Source: Ornithinibacillus scapharcae TW25 (lineage in GTDB: Bacteria; Bacillota; Bacilli; Bacillales; Amphibacillaceae). Taken from it: a DNA stretch of 64,000 nucleotides. The notes under the pieces are model-generated. The model made no database searches. It was not told the origin of the DNA and saw only the letters and a program-made list of their open reading frames with translations. Each line of letters starts with the position of its first letter. The first letter of the stretch is position 1. The stretch covers positions 43,574-107,573 of the forward strand of contig NZ_AEWH01000051.1 in assembly GCF_000190475.1 (NCBI RefSeq). The letters are read 5' to 3'. Position numbers and translations under genes: made by a program. Shown one piece after another: positions 20,461-31,381 of this stretch.

Positions 20461-22649
20461 CCCAATATACGTTTAATTAAATTTTTCCATAAGTTTGAAA
20501 CTTCTTCGTTAATCGGATTGTTAACGTTCTGTTGGTAGATTAGTTGTTCGTAATTTGCTGTTAATCTTCCCATTTCATCCGTACCAAACCAGTTATCTAT
20601 TCGAACAGCATACTCTCTTAATGTTTGGTCTGGATCTTTTTGAAAGCCTTTTTGGTTCAAAAGCTTAAGAATGAAGTGGTATGCATCCTGGTAGGCTTCC
20701 GCATCCTTTTTATTCATCATTCTTCTTTCGATGAAATGTGTACGGAGACGATTTCTCTTCCAGTAAAGAATGGCCAATAATATCAGTAGTACACCTACAA
20801 TTATCGTTCCGTGAACCCATGTAAAATCAAATTTACTTTCTTCTTCCTTACTTGGGCTAAAAACATCTTTTGCTTCTTGTTCCGGAACTTGTGGTTCTTG
20901 TTCTGGCGCTTCAGGAGTTGCTTCAGGTGCATCTAATACATCATCTTGATTATCCGTATCAACCGCATAATCGTTCGGTGCATCAAATCCTTGCGTAGGC
21001 TCAAACGGAACCCAGCCAATTCCTTCAAAATATACTTCTACCCATGAATGCGCATTGGCATTGGTTACTTGATAGAAGTCATTTCCTTCGCCATCTACAT
21101 TATCTTCAATTTTTTCACCACTAGTAAAGCCCTTTACCCATCTAGCAGGGATATCCAATGTACGAAGCATGACAACCATCGATGTGGAGAAATTATCACA
21201 ATAGCCAATTTTAGTTTCAAATAAAAATTGATCCACATAATCCTGTTCATCAGATGGTACCGCTACATCATCTATCTGATAGGTAAAACCATTCCCACTA
21301 AAATAACGTTCAATTGCTCGAACTTTCTCATATTGTGTTTGATGATTCACTGTAATCTCTTGCGCTAGCTCTGCTACCCTGCTAGGTAGGGAGTTAGGCA
21401 GTTTTGTATACCTATCCAACAACTCCTCATCTGAAGTCACGCCACTTTCACGCATGTCATCAAGTGGATAGGACGGGCGATTATAGGAAATTTCATATGT
21501 TTCTAGACTGGTATCTTTATTGTCTACTTTGGTTGCTATTTCACCTGTTTGCTCGTCTAACCAGAAAGCTGCACCAGTTTTTGGAGTCTCGACATGATCA
21601 GCTCCATATGGATAAATAAGCTTCGGTATATTAGCTGTTTTTTCAAAATCTAGCGATACATGTAAAGGCTCTGTCTCAATCGTCGATGAGAAAGTCCTGA
21701 AGGTAATATCACGACCAACCTGCTCTACATACTCACCCTGTTCAGAATTGACCCAGCCCTTACCGGTATAATAGTCTTTCGATTCAACTCGAAAGTAATT
21801 TTCTTCTTTCATAAAGGCAGTAAAAACAGGTGTATAGTCTTGAACGAAAGAACCACCTAATCTAGAATCATTATCCCCATAACCAACCTTTTGAATGGTC
21901 CCACCTCCACCGATGCCAGTTCCATTTATTGCACTTTCAATAAATGGAACTGGATCTGGCCATTGTGGCTCTAGCTTAGGAGCAGCATACCCAACTATTG
22001 ATGAAAACAATACAATGAAGATTAGAGGAATCATCCAAAGCGGTCTCGTTTTTAATCGGTATGCCGGGATGTTTTCGCTTTGTACTTCTTTTAATACATT
22101 TGCAATACCTAATGCAATAAACGCAATGACAAACGTCCGAAATATAGCCCATTCTGCATTGTAAACTGTAAACGTATCTAACAATGTGATATAGATAAAC
22201 GTTAGTACGCTAAAAATCATGATTCGTTTCACTTGCACAAACCAATAAAAAATTAAATAGCTCATTAGCCAAATAATAATTAAGAATAAAAATGTACGAA
22301 ACATGTTCGTAAGCTCAAACCACTGTCTCGCTAGTAACGCTTCTACGTTGTAAAAAAAATTTGCATACAACTCTTGGAACCACATGGGACTCCAAAAGTT
22401 ATAACTTGAAAAGACTCCATTCAAAATAAAATATACACCAAACCCTTTCAAAAGAAAGGATAGCCACCATTTCACTTGTAGGATACTAATAAAGAAACAG
22501 AATATAGCATAAATAACAAAGATGCCAATGTATTCTGTGTCCGTTATTTGCTTAACAGGATAGAGCCATTCTAAAAATAGCACCAGACCAGAAATATATA
22601 GAATAGAAGTAAAGATAAATGGTATTTTTTGTTGATTTACATTATTCAT
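20457..22649 (-). CDS. yebA: Transglutaminase-like membrane protein (YebA/TgpA type)
   Basis: The 730-residue protein has five or six N-terminal membrane helices and a large extracytoplasmic transglutaminase-like domain. Its catalytic Cys is in GYCDNFSTSM and His in ANAHSWVEV, with the acidic residue in the VPFEPTQGFD stretch. A Pro/Glu-rich linker, a further membrane helix and a DUF4129-like cytoplasmic tail follow. It is encoded after the DUF58 and MoxR genes as in B. subtilis (yeaC-yeaD-yebA). The ATG at 22649 follows AGAGGTGAAT and overlaps the DUF58 stop, so translation is probably coupled. The substrate is unknown. Confidence 0.88.
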   Translation of the reverse strand: MNNVNQQKIPFIFTSILYISGLVLFLEWLYPVKQITDTEYIGIFVIYAIFCFFISILQVKWWLSFLLKGFGVYFILNGVFSSYNFWSPMWFQELYANFFYNVEALLARQWFELTNMFRTFLFLIIIWLMSYLIFYWFVQVKRIMIFSVLTFIYITLLDTFTVYNAEWAIFRTFVIAFIALGIANVLKEVQSENIPAYRLKTRPLWMIPLIFIVLFSSIVGYAAPKLEPQWPDPVPFIESAINGTGIGGGGTIQKVGYGDNDSRLGGSFVQDYTPVFTAFMKEENYFRVESKDYYTGKGWVNSEQGEYVEQVGRDITFRTFSSTIETEPLHVSLDFEKTANIPKLIYPYGADHVETPKTGAAFWLDEQTGEIATKVDNKDTSLETYEISYNRPSYPLDDMRESGVTSDEELLDRYTKLPNSLPSRVAELAQEITVNHQTQYEKVRAIERYFSGNGFTYQIDDVAVPSDEQDYVDQFLFETKIGYCDNFSTSMVVMLRTLDIPARWVKGFTSGEKIEDNVDGEGNDFYQVTNANAHSWVEVYFEGIGWVPFEPTQGFDAPNDYAVDTDNQDDVLDAPEATPEAPEQEPQVPEQEAKDVFSPSKEEESKFDFTWVHGTIIVGVLLILLAILYWKRNRLRTHFIERRMMNKKDAEAYQDAYHFILKLLNQKGFQKDPDQTLREYAVRIDNWFGTDEMGRLTANYEQLIYQQNVNNPINEEVSNLWKNLIKRILG

Positions 22650-23914
22650 ATAGCATTCACCTCTATACGGTCTGTTACTAGCTCTTTTTCGGTTAATAAG
22701 CACACTGGTATTCCTGCATTACGGAGCTCCAGCATGACACTATGCTCCATTGGTGAAATACGACTTTCTGCTTGAATAAATATAATTAGAAGTTTTTTAC
22801 CTCGTACCCGAACATGTTGGAGTGTTTCTCTAAGCTCCTCACTAAGATGTGTTGTGACGATTACAAGATAAAAGCTATTGGTCATTTTCAGCATTTCATC
22901 TTTTAGCTTGCGTGGAAACTGATACTTCGTACTTGGATATACATCCGTTAGATGCTTACGAATCCATTCCATCTTAGCCGGGTCATGTTTCACTGGAAAT
23001 GAAACGGTACTTTCACCAATAGAGAGAAAACCAACTTGTGAAGCTTGCTTACGAATATTATCCATTAGCGATATACTCATTTCAATAGACGCTTCATATG
23101 CTAATAGGTTCATTCCCTCATAGTAGCAATTATCCAGAATAATTAATGTGTCCGTGCTCTTTTCTTGCTCAAACTCTTTCGTCATGACATGATTGATTTT
23201 CGCAGTTTGTTTCCAATCTATCCAAGAAAATCTATCCCCTGGCATATATTCACGTACTCCAGTAGCAACATTAGTATTCTTCAAATTCATTGCGAATGAA
23301 GATATGGAACCCTGCTCATAGCTATTCATCTTCTCCACCATGTGTACACGACGTTCTACTGGATAAACAACTACTTCATTTCTCACTTGATAAATGTGCA
23401 CTTTTTTGACAAGCCCAAAGATATCACCCGTCTTCACCCGAATAGCAGGTAGAGTATGATTCCCTCTAGGCAACTGTTCAAGATCATAGGTAACTTCAAA
23501 GTGGCGTTTAAACCATGGAAACACAATCTTCTTCACACTTCGAGCTTGATATAATTTATTTGGTTGCTCTAAATACTGGTATTTCGCATGTCGAGTGTCT
23601 ATACGATTTAACGTCTCCGGAATTAACTCCTCCAAAATACAGTAGTAAATTGGAAAAGGGAGCTTCCGATCTACTCGAATGGAAACACTAACCCCTTCCC
23701 CCGTTGCTACCACATGCTTGGACATTTTTCGTTCAATCTTCCATTTTGAAATTGGATAGAACGATAAGCCGATTAAATAGAGGAAGATTGGTAGAAAACT
23801 ATAAAACAAGAACCAACTGGTAAATCCTCCTTGAAACATTGCATAAGCATAAAGCACGGCAAAAATAATAAAGATGAGAATAACACTACGTACAAAACGG
23901 AACGTTCCCGTCAT
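22646..23914 (-). CDS. yeaD: DUF58 protein (YeaD-like)
   Basis: The 422-residue protein has two N-terminal membrane helices, a beta-rich region and the DUF58 signature around REYMPGDRFSWIDWKQTAK. A vWA-like C-terminal domain with IILDNCYYEG follows. DUF58 proteins work with MoxR AAA+ ATPases, probably in surface-protein or stress functions. It overlaps yebA by four bases and starts three bases after the MoxR gene. Confidence 0.9.
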   Translation of the reverse strand: MTGTFRFVRSVILIFIIFAVLYAYAMFQGGFTSWFLFYSFLPIFLYLIGLSFYPISKWKIERKMSKHVVATGEGVSVSIRVDRKLPFPIYYCILEELIPETLNRIDTRHAKYQYLEQPNKLYQARSVKKIVFPWFKRHFEVTYDLEQLPRGNHTLPAIRVKTGDIFGLVKKVHIYQVRNEVVVYPVERRVHMVEKMNSYEQGSISSFAMNLKNTNVATGVREYMPGDRFSWIDWKQTAKINHVMTKEFEQEKSTDTLIILDNCYYEGMNLLAYEASIEMSISLMDNIRKQASQVGFLSIGESTVSFPVKHDPAKMEWIRKHLTDVYPSTKYQFPRKLKDEMLKMTNSFYLVIVTTHLSEELRETLQHVRVRGKKLLIIFIQAESRISPMEHSVMLELRNAGIPVCLLTEKELVTDRIEVNAI

Positions 23915-23917
23915 TAC

Positions 23918-24874
23918 TTAAAATTCCCTTCGAATTGGTACAAATGTTTGTTTGACTATTTGCTCCACTATCTGTCTTGCTGTTTTGCCGTCATACTTTG
24001 CTTCAGAGGTAAGAATTAACCTGTGTGTTAAGACAAATGATGCTAAATACTTCACATCATCCGGTAATACAAAGTCGCGTCCTTTAATAAATGCATATGC
24101 TTTAGCAGCTTTCATCAATGCGATGGATCCACGCGGACTAACACCTAAAAATATAGATTCATGATTTCTTGTCTCACGTACTAGATTGATAATATATTGC
24201 TGAACATTTTTTTCGATATATACATTTCGAACTTCTTCTTGAATAGATACTAATTCTTCTTTGGTCATAACAGGTGAGATTGATTCTATGGGGTGTTCTT
24301 TAGATGTTCTTTCAAGCATTTCCAATTCGTCTTCAAGTGATGGATAACCCATGGTAAGCTTTAAAAGAAAACGGTCTAGTTGAGCTTCAGGTAGTGGATA
24401 GGTTCCTTCGTACTCGATTGGATTCTGAGTTGCCATTACAAAAAATGGTTTCGCCAATGATAGGGTTCTTCCGTCAACTGTCACACTCTTTTCTTCCATA
24501 CCTTCCAGTAGTGCTGACTGTGTTTTCGGTGAAGTACGGTTGATTTCATCCGCTAAAACGATATTTCCGAGTATTGGCCCTCCACGAAACTCAAATTCCA
24601 TTTCTTTCGGATTATAAATGGAAATACCAGTTACATCAGAAGGTAATAAATCTGGGGTGAATTGGATTCTTTTAAAATCACAATCTAGTGATTTTGCGAG
24701 TGTACGGACGAGCATTGTTTTACCGACTCCTGGAACATCCTCTAGTAAAACATGGCCTTCCGCTAGTAAAGCTACTAAACTCAAGGTTGCAACTTCTTCT
24801 TTTCCAATCATTACTCTATTAATATTCTCGATTACTTTTGCTATTTTTTCATTATATGTGATTGTCTCCTGCAT
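23918..24874 (-). CDS. yeaC: MoxR-family AAA+ ATPase (YeaC-like)
   Basis: The 318-residue protein shows a Walker A motif (GVPGVGKT-like, in EDVPGVGKTMLVRTLA), a Walker B motif (NIVLADEINR), the MoxR-specific ATQNPIEYEGTYPLPEAQLDRF sensor stretch and a C-terminal lid. MoxR ATPases act as chaperones for vWA/DUF58 partners, encoded next. It is the first gene of the three-gene operon, and an upstream gap of about 185 bases holds its promoter. Confidence 0.94.
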   Translation of the reverse strand: MQETITYNEKIAKVIENINRVMIGKEEVATLSLVALLAEGHVLLEDVPGVGKTMLVRTLAKSLDCDFKRIQFTPDLLPSDVTGISIYNPKEMEFEFRGGPILGNIVLADEINRTSPKTQSALLEGMEEKSVTVDGRTLSLAKPFFVMATQNPIEYEGTYPLPEAQLDRFLLKLTMGYPSLEDELEMLERTSKEHPIESISPVMTKEELVSIQEEVRNVYIEKNVQQYIINLVRETRNHESIFLGVSPRGSIALMKAAKAYAFIKGRDFVLPDDVKYLASFVLTHRLILTSEAKYDGKTARQIVEQIVKQTFVPIRREF

Positions 24875-25059
24875 CTCCTTACGCCCCTCTGCATAGATTA
24901 CTGTACCTCTTAACTATACTAGAAATTATTCCGTTAGGAAAGAGTACTTACCGTACATTATCGTCATTAAACAAGTATCACAAACGTTTTTTGGATAAAT
25001 TTATCGGTTACAACACTTACTATAAGTAAGTTTAATAGAAAAGGTGCTTTCATAATTGG

Positions 25060-25505
25060 TTAAATATTCAATTCTAACCATTCATCCGTTTCTTTGAAAC
25101 CAAACTTCTTATATACCGGTTTGCCCATTTCTGATGCTCCTAGCCATAATTTGGATACCCCTGACTTCCCCGCCTCAACAACTAATTTCTTCAACAAGTA
25201 TGTCGCAATACCTTGTCCACGGTATTTTTCTTCGGTAAACATATTGGTGATATAACCTTTTTCCATTTTTGTTAGTATAAGATGGAGGAAAATCATAAAA
25301 AATCACTGCACCACAAGCGATAATTTTTCCTTTATCTTCCTAACCATTGTATGAAGGAACCATCGCTAAGTTTATTAGTAAAAAATTCATGGAGCTCCTT
25401 ATCAATATCAACACTAGGTTCAATTCCCTCATCAATCAGTTGCTTTTTTCTCAACTCTATTAGTTGAGGAATATCATTTATATCTGCCTTACGATATTGC
25501 ATCAT
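25060..25505 (-). pseudogene. GNAT acetyltransferase gene with two frameshifts
   Basis: An ATG at 25505 after GGCGGGGTGG opens a frame reading YRKADINDIPQLIELRKKQL and SDGSFIQWLG before an early stop. The next frame continues with KGKIIACGAVIFYDFPPSY, and a third (25060-25296) carries ITNMFTEEKYRGQGIATYLL to the end. Joined, these give a typical 150-residue GNAT enzyme with the acetyl-CoA loop RGQGIA. The breaks lie near 25320-25330 and 25270-25290. Confidence 0.8.
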
Positions 25506-25601
25506 CTTACCACCCCGCCTCTTAATTTTCTAACGTTATTTTACCATAATATAAGCCCTGGTACTTCTGCCCTAATAAGTAAACTTAATCAAATCGAAAA
25601 A

Positions 25602-25635
25602 CTAATAAGGGATACCTAATGGTATCCCTTATTAG
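25602..25635 (-). terminator. Terminator of the amidase gene
   Basis: A perfect 15-bp stem (25602-25616 with 25621-25635) with a 4-base loop. On the minus strand it is followed by TTTTT. It lies 32 bases after the amidase stop. Confidence 0.9.
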
Positions 25636-25667
25636 AAATAAATTTAGCTACATCTTTATTCTTCTTA

Positions 25668-27197
25668 TTACGTTCTCGGTGCTTGTCCGCTCTTTAATAC
25701 CTCTTCTAAAAACGGATTCTTCATCATATCAATCCATAGGGATGTTTGTTCCACCTGATAAGCAAGTTGCAATAAGCGGTGTTCTTCTCCCTTGGAAGCC
25801 ATCACTTGTACACCTAAAGGTAGCCCTTCCTCAGAGATATAAACTGGTAGTGAGATTGCAGGCTGCCCTGTTAAATTAGCAAGCTGTGTAAATGGCGTAT
25901 ACGTTAAGCTAGGTAAAAACATTTCATAGATTAGCTCCTGCTGTCCACTCTTATCTAGCTTCTCTACTCTTTCTCGAAGATCAGCTTGTGATGCTTCTGA
26001 ATGGGTAAGCTCTCCTACTTTCGGAGCAGTGAAAGCTGTAGCTGGAGTGATATAAAAATCATATTCACGGTGTAAATCAGCCATCTGTGCTGCTGCCACA
26101 TCCCAAGAAGCAAGGCTTGCGGAAAATTCAGCAGCTGTTACGGATTTACCTGCGACATTAAGTAGCCATGTTTCGATTTCCATATCCTCAGCTGTTAGCT
26201 CCCGTCCAAAAGCTTCTTCTAATTCATGCACTAGTGATGCCATTTCCCCACTATTCATGAGGTAATAGTTTCGCATCAATTGAATTCCATCTACACCATT
26301 ATTCTTTTCCTCTACATGGTGACCTTCCGCTTCCAACCACATTACTATCTGGCGAACCGCTTTTTTAGCATCCTCGGAAACCGGTGTTCCAACAGGTGAT
26401 TCGGTTGTAAAAGCTATTTTTAATGGTTTATCAAATGGCTTCTTCATAGCCTCATGAAACTTGCCTGGGAAGAGTGGTGTTTGAAATGCCGCCTCTGGCT
26501 GAACTACCTGCAAAATATCAAGTAATTGGGCACTGTCACGAACTGTTCTAGACAAAGCAAAATCAATGGACGCGCCTTGCCACTGTCGCCCTGCCCCAGG
26601 TCCTACTGGCGTCCTTCCTCTAGTTGGCTTTAAGCCAAATAGACCACTAAAGGAAGCTGGAATACGAATAGATCCTCCACCATCACTTGCACCAGCCATC
26701 GGAACGACTCCTGCAGCTATTGCAGCAGCTGTCCCCCCACTCGAACCACCTGGCGAATAATCAGGATTCCATGGATTTCTCGATGGACCATATAGGACAG
26801 GCTCTGAAATGTTTTTCAAGCCAAACTCTGGTGTATTGGTATGTCCTAGAAAAATAAATCCGGTTTTTTGTAGCTTCTCAACAAGATTAGAGCTCTCATT
26901 AGCAAAGTTAGCACGTAGTAATCTAGAACCAGATGTTATCGGCTCACCTTTTAAGCGCTGAGAGATGTTTTTAAGTAAAAAAGGTACTCCAGCAAAGCCA
27001 GTATCATCAACCTTCATATTCTCCGCTTCCTGTAATGCCTTTTCTTTCCTATCATGTATAACGGCATTCAGTTTAGGGTTTACCCGTTCTAGTTGCTCTA
27101 AGCTCAAGGCGACTAGTTCCTTAGGAGTAACTTCTTTCTTACGAACTAAATTTGCCATTTCAGTTGCGTCAATTTGAACATATTTACGAAGATCCAT
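25668..27197 (-). CDS. Amidase-signature family hydrolase
   Basis: The 509-residue protein carries the amidase signature GGSSGGTAAAIAAGVVP with the catalytic Ser / cis-Ser pair, the second Ser in ASDGGGSIRIPAS, and the catalytic Lys in FLLKNIS. Family members hydrolyse amide bonds, from small amides to amino-acid derivatives; the substrate cannot be read from sequence. The ATG at 27197 follows GAGGTGAGGG. It is divergent from the app transporter, so a peptide or amide catabolic link is possible. Confidence 0.92.
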   Translation of the reverse strand: MDLRKYVQIDATEMANLVRKKEVTPKELVALSLEQLERVNPKLNAVIHDRKEKALQEAENMKVDDTGFAGVPFLLKNISQRLKGEPITSGSRLLRANFANESSNLVEKLQKTGFIFLGHTNTPEFGLKNISEPVLYGPSRNPWNPDYSPGGSSGGTAAAIAAGVVPMAGASDGGGSIRIPASFSGLFGLKPTRGRTPVGPGAGRQWQGASIDFALSRTVRDSAQLLDILQVVQPEAAFQTPLFPGKFHEAMKKPFDKPLKIAFTTESPVGTPVSEDAKKAVRQIVMWLEAEGHHVEEKNNGVDGIQLMRNYYLMNSGEMASLVHELEEAFGRELTAEDMEIETWLLNVAGKSVTAAEFSASLASWDVAAAQMADLHREYDFYITPATAFTAPKVGELTHSEASQADLRERVEKLDKSGQQELIYEMFLPSLTYTPFTQLANLTGQPAISLPVYISEEGLPLGVQVMASKGEEHRLLQLAYQVEQTSLWIDMMKNPFLEEVLKSGQAPRT

Positions 27198-27392
27198 ATC
27201 CCTCACCTCAGATTTTCCTGTTTTCTTCAGTGTATCATATATAAATTAAAACTCTACATTACAAGCCTATTCTCATAGTAATTATGAAACACATGCCACT
27301 TTATCCAAAAATAGTAATAATATAAAACGACCTATCATACTATGTTACGAAATGATAACTTAGCCAAATGCTAATGAAAAGGAGTGGCTCCA

Positions 27393-28379
27393 ATGAATCA
27401 AGTACCGCTTCTATCTGTTCATGACCTAAAGACATACTTTTACTTAGAGCAAAATAGAATAGCTAAAGCTGTTGATGGTGTTTCCTTCACCGTGTCACCT
27501 GGCGAAACGGTCGCAATAGTAGGTGAATCAGGTAGCGGAAAAAGCATTACTGCCCTATCCATCATGAAATTGATTGAAAAACCAGGAAAAATTGTAGAGG
27601 GCAGTATCCACTTAGAAGAAAAAGTTATATCTAGCCTATCATCCAAACAGATGACAAAGCTAAGAGGTAATGAAATTGCAATGGTTTTCCAGGAGCCAAT
27701 GACTGCATTAAACCCTGTTTATACGGTTGGTAATCAAATTACAGAGATGATTCGCAAACATCGAAAGTTAGATAAAAAGCAAGCACAAATTGAAGCTATT
27801 AATCTATTAAAAATCGTTGGCATATCTAGGGCAGAAGACGTAGTAAACGATTATCCCCACCAATTATCAGGGGGGATGCGTCAGCGCGTCATGATAGCAA
27901 TGGCCATTTCTTGTAATCCAAAGCTTTTAATTGCTGATGAACCTACTACCGCACTGGATGTTACGATCCAAGCCCAAATTCTAGACCTAATGGTGGAAAT
28001 GAAAGAAAGATATCATATGGCCTTGCTCCTAATAACACATGATCTAGGAATCGTCTCCGAATATGCTGATCGTGTCGTCGTCATGTACGGCGGCCAAGTC
28101 GTAGAAGAAGCCCCAACCAAACAATTACTCCGTACTACAAAGCATCCATATACAAAAGGACTATTGGAAAGCTTACCAAATCTTAAGGAAGATGTTGACC
28201 GTCTAGGGACTATCAAGGGAACTGTTCCTCCAGCATATGCCCTTCCAAATGGATGTCGCTTCTATGATCGATGCCCATTAGCCATGGAAAAATGTAAAGA
28301 AGCAAACCCAGAATTATACCAAGTGAATACCAGTCACACTGTCCGCTGCTATCTTCATGAAAAGGAGGAAATAGAATGA
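27393..28379 (+). CDS. appD: Oligopeptide ABC transporter ATPase, AppD type
   Basis: The 328-residue ATPase has Walker A (GESGSGKS), the Q-loop, signature [12 protein letters not shown], Walker B ([12 protein letters not shown]) and the C-terminal oligopeptide domain with its cysteine cluster ([15 protein letters not shown]). It powers peptide import with AppF. The gene order D-F-A-B-C matches the B. subtilis app operon. The ATG at 27393 follows AAGGAG. Confidence 0.93.
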   Translation: MNQVPLLSVHDLKTYFYLEQNRIAKAVDGVSFTVSPGETVAIVGESGSGKSITALSIMKLIEKPGKIVEGSIHLEEKVISSLSSKQMTKLRGNEIAMVFQEPMTALNPVYTVGNQITEMIRKHRKLDKKQAQIEAINLLKIVGISRAEDVVNDYPHQLSGGMRQRVMIAMAISCNPKLLIADEPTTALDVTIQAQILDLMVEMKERYHMALLLITHDLGIVSEYADRVVVMYGGQVVEEAPTKQLLRTTKHPYTKGLLESLPNLKEDVDRLGTIKGTVPPAYALPNGCRFYDRCPLAMEKCKEANPELYQVNTSHTVRCYLHEKEEIE

Positions 28380-29383
28380 CAACAACGTTACCTCAAGCCG
28401 CAACCAAAGAAGCACTCCTAGACGTTCATCATATAAAAAAATACTTTCCAATCAAAGGAGGGATTTTCAGGCGAACCATCGGTCATTTAAAAGCTGTAGA
28501 TGACGTTTCTTTTTCCGTCTATAAAGGAGAGACATTAGGAATTGTTGGTGAATCTGGTTCTGGCAAATCAACATTAGGAAGAGTAATTCTTAAGCTGATG
28601 GATCCTACGGAAGGAGAAATCTATTTTAATGGCAACGAAATTTCCAAGCTCAAACAGAGAGAAGTCAGACCCTATAGGCGAGATATGCAAATGGTTTTCC
28701 AGGATCCATTTGGTTCACTTAATTCAAAAATGAGTGTGGCGGAGCTAATTGAGGAACCATTAGTTGTTCAAACTTCACTGTCCAAGCAGGAACGTAAACA
28801 TAAGGCAATTGAAATCATGGAAAAGGTTGGCCTAAGAGCAGATGACAGAATGAAGTATCCACATGAATTCTCAGGGGGGCAACGGCAGCGGATTAGTATT
28901 GCACGTGCATTGATTATACATCCACAGTTTGTCATTTGTGATGAGCCAGTATCTGCTCTTGATGTATCCATTCAAGCACAAGTGCTCAATTTAATGAAGG
29001 ATCTTCAGGATGATCTTTCCTTAACCTATTTATTTATTGCCCATGATTTAAGTGTTGTAAAGCATATAAGTGATCGTATAGCCGTTATGTACCTTGGACG
29101 CATTGTGGAGATAGCACCAAAGAAAGCTTTATATGATAATGCTTTACACCCATATACACAGGGATTATTGGCCTCTATCCCCGTTATTGAAACGGAGGAA
29201 ACAGGTACGAAGAGAGAAAAAGTACGTATTACTGGGGATCTTCCTAGCCCGGTCAGTCCTCCATCTGGTTGTCCTTTCCGCACTAGATGTCCTATGGCCC
29301 ATGAACGTTGTTCAGTAGACAGACCAGAACTAACGATGGTTGGAGATGATGAGCATTATGTAGCTTGTCATTTATATACTTAA
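28376..29383 (+). CDS. appF: Oligopeptide ABC transporter ATPase, AppF type
   Basis: The 335-residue ATPase has [35 protein letters not shown] and the C-terminal CPFRTRCPMAHERC cluster. The start overlaps the appD stop (ATGA). AppF pairs with AppD as the second nucleotide-binding subunit. Confidence 0.94.
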   Translation: MTTTLPQAATKEALLDVHHIKKYFPIKGGIFRRTIGHLKAVDDVSFSVYKGETLGIVGESGSGKSTLGRVILKLMDPTEGEIYFNGNEISKLKQREVRPYRRDMQMVFQDPFGSLNSKMSVAELIEEPLVVQTSLSKQERKHKAIEIMEKVGLRADDRMKYPHEFSGGQRQRISIARALIIHPQFVICDEPVSALDVSIQAQVLNLMKDLQDDLSLTYLFIAHDLSVVKHISDRIAVMYLGRIVEIAPKKALYDNALHPYTQGLLASIPVIETEETGTKREKVRITGDLPSPVSPPSGCPFRTRCPMAHERCSVDRPELTMVGDDEHYVACHLYT

Positions 29384-29468
29384 ATCTACATCATTTGGAG
29401 GTGATTATCCAACAGTTAGGTTGTTGTAGGGCATTACCTGTTTTACGAATAAAAAGGGGGAAAATAAT

Positions 29469-31277
29469 TTGTTCAAAAACAAGTATGGTTTGTTAGCAAT
29501 TGCCTTGTTAGTTGTGCTAGGTCTCGTACTAGCGGCCTGTGGAGATGACAAAGAATCAGAGGATGAGCCAGGAGTAGAAGAAGAAAACAAAGGCAATGAC
29601 GGAAAGAAAGAAGATGAGAACGCTGATGAGGAACCAAAGTCAGGCGGAACACTAACGGGTGCTATGTATTCAGCACCAGCTGGGATGTTTAACCCGATAT
29701 TCTACGAAGAAGCTTATGAAGCGAATATCTTATCCTTCACACATGAAAGTCTAGTCGGACAGAATGAAAGCCTAGAATTCATTCCTGGTTTAGCAAAAGA
29801 ATGGGAAACAAATGAGGATCAAACAGAACTGACGATGTATTTGGAAGAAGGCGTTAAATGGCACGATGGTGAAGATTTTACTGCAGATGATGTAGTATTC
29901 ACGTATAAATCGATTGCCCATCCAGATTATGTTGAAGCAGGTGGTATTCGTACCGCATATGTTCAACCGCTATTAGGTTATGAGGAATACGTAAATGGTG
30001 AAACGGACGAATTCCAAGGTGTAGAAGCAGTTGATGACTACACGGTTAAATTCAAATTTGCAGAGCCAAATATTAACCCACTCTATTATGCTAGCTTCAC
30101 CATTATTCCGGAGCATATTTTTGCCGATATTCCTGTAGCAGAAATGCCTGAGGCCGAGGAATCAAGACAGCCTGGAAAAGTAATCGGTACGGGACCATTT
30201 AAGTTCACTGAAATGGTAGAACGAGAACAATATGTGTTAGAACGTCATGATGATTACTGGCAAGGCGCTGCATATCTGGACAAAATTGTCTGGAAGGTTG
30301 TTGCCCAATCTGTCATGTCAGGACTACTTGAATCTGGTGAGGTGGATTTCATTGCAGATCCAAATGGAATCCAACCAGCCGACTATGACATGATTTCTGC
30401 ATTAGGTAATATTGAGATTATTGAACAACCAGACTTCGGATATCAAATTATGGGATTCAAGCATAACCATCGTACTGCAGATGATGTGGAAAGTGGCGCA
30501 ATCAATCCAGATAACTGGGTACCTAATGAAAAGTTAGCTGATCCGAAAGTACGTCAAGCGATTGCCTATGCAATCAATCGTGAAGGATTGATTGAGGGAT
30601 TATTATATGGCCGTGGTGCTGTTCTGAATTCTCCTATCGCGAAGCAATTCTGGGCATATGATGAGAGTGAGACAACAAACTACACCTATGATCCAGATAC
30701 AGCTAAATCCATGTTAGATGAGCTAGGATATGTCGACGCTGATGGTGATGGCTTCCGTGAAAATCCGGATGGTGAAGAATGGATATTAAACTTTGATTAC
30801 CCAACTGGAAACGAATTACGTGAAAAATCAGCACCACTTATTGAACAAATGTTAGAAGAGGTCGGAATTAATGTAAACCTTCGTCAACCGAAAGAGATGT
30901 CTGCCTATGTAGAGGACTTAACAAATGACAATAGTGATTGGGATCTTTATCTTATTGGTTGGAGTTTAGGAAGTGCTGACCCTGACCCAACAGGTCTTTG
31001 GGCAACAGCTGCAGCCTATAACTTCTCACGCTGGAACAATCCGGATTCTGAGGCTTTAATGCAACAAGCTTTGAAAGCACCAGAAGCATTCGAGCAAGAT
31101 TATCGTAAAGAGGTCTACAAAGAATGGCAGAAATTATTCTCAGAAGACCTACCAGCTGTAATTCTATATGCTCAGAACAGTCTGTGGGCATATAATGATC
31201 GTTTACAAGGAGTACAGCCACTTCCATTTACGATGTATAACGATCCACATCTATGGTGGGTATCTGACGCCGAGTAA
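29469..31277 (+). CDS. appA: Peptide-binding lipoprotein of the ABC transporter
   Basis: A lipoprotein signal ends in the lipobox LAAC (Cys at residue 24), followed by an unusually long acidic linker rich in Glu, Asp and Lys (about residues 25-58). The SBP family 5 domain follows. The TTG start follows AAAGGGGGAAAA. It captures peptides outside the membrane for AppBC. The acidic linker fits a moderately salt-tolerant organism. Confidence 0.92.
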   Translation: MFKNKYGLLAIALLVVLGLVLAACGDDKESEDEPGVEEENKGNDGKKEDENADEEPKSGGTLTGAMYSAPAGMFNPIFYEEAYEANILSFTHESLVGQNESLEFIPGLAKEWETNEDQTELTMYLEEGVKWHDGEDFTADDVVFTYKSIAHPDYVEAGGIRTAYVQPLLGYEEYVNGETDEFQGVEAVDDYTVKFKFAEPNINPLYYASFTIIPEHIFADIPVAEMPEAEESRQPGKVIGTGPFKFTEMVEREQYVLERHDDYWQGAAYLDKIVWKVVAQSVMSGLLESGEVDFIADPNGIQPADYDMISALGNIEIIEQPDFGYQIMGFKHNHRTADDVESGAINPDNWVPNEKLADPKVRQAIAYAINREGLIEGLLYGRGAVLNSPIAKQFWAYDESETTNYTYDPDTAKSMLDELGYVDADGDGFRENPDGEEWILNFDYPTGNELREKSAPLIEQMLEEVGINVNLRQPKEMSAYVEDLTNDNSDWDLYLIGWSLGSADPDPTGLWATAAAYNFSRWNNPDSEALMQQALKAPEAFEQDYRKEVYKEWQKLFSEDLPAVILYAQNSLWAYNDRLQGVQPLPFTMYNDPHLWWVSDAE

Positions 31278-31316
31278 GAAGGATACAGGTAGTTTACGGA
31301 ACAACCAATAAATTCA

Positions 31317-31358
31317 GAGGATGTCTCATAGGGACCAATCCCTCCTTGAGACATCCTC
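31317..31358 (+). terminator. Intercistronic hairpin between binding protein and permease
   Basis: GAGGATGTCTCA pairs with TGAGACATCCTC (12 bp). There is no strong T-run, so it probably stabilises or partly ends the transcript, keeping binding protein in excess over permeases. Confidence 0.7.
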
Positions 31359-31381
31359 CTCCTTCATAAGGGGGGGTTAAT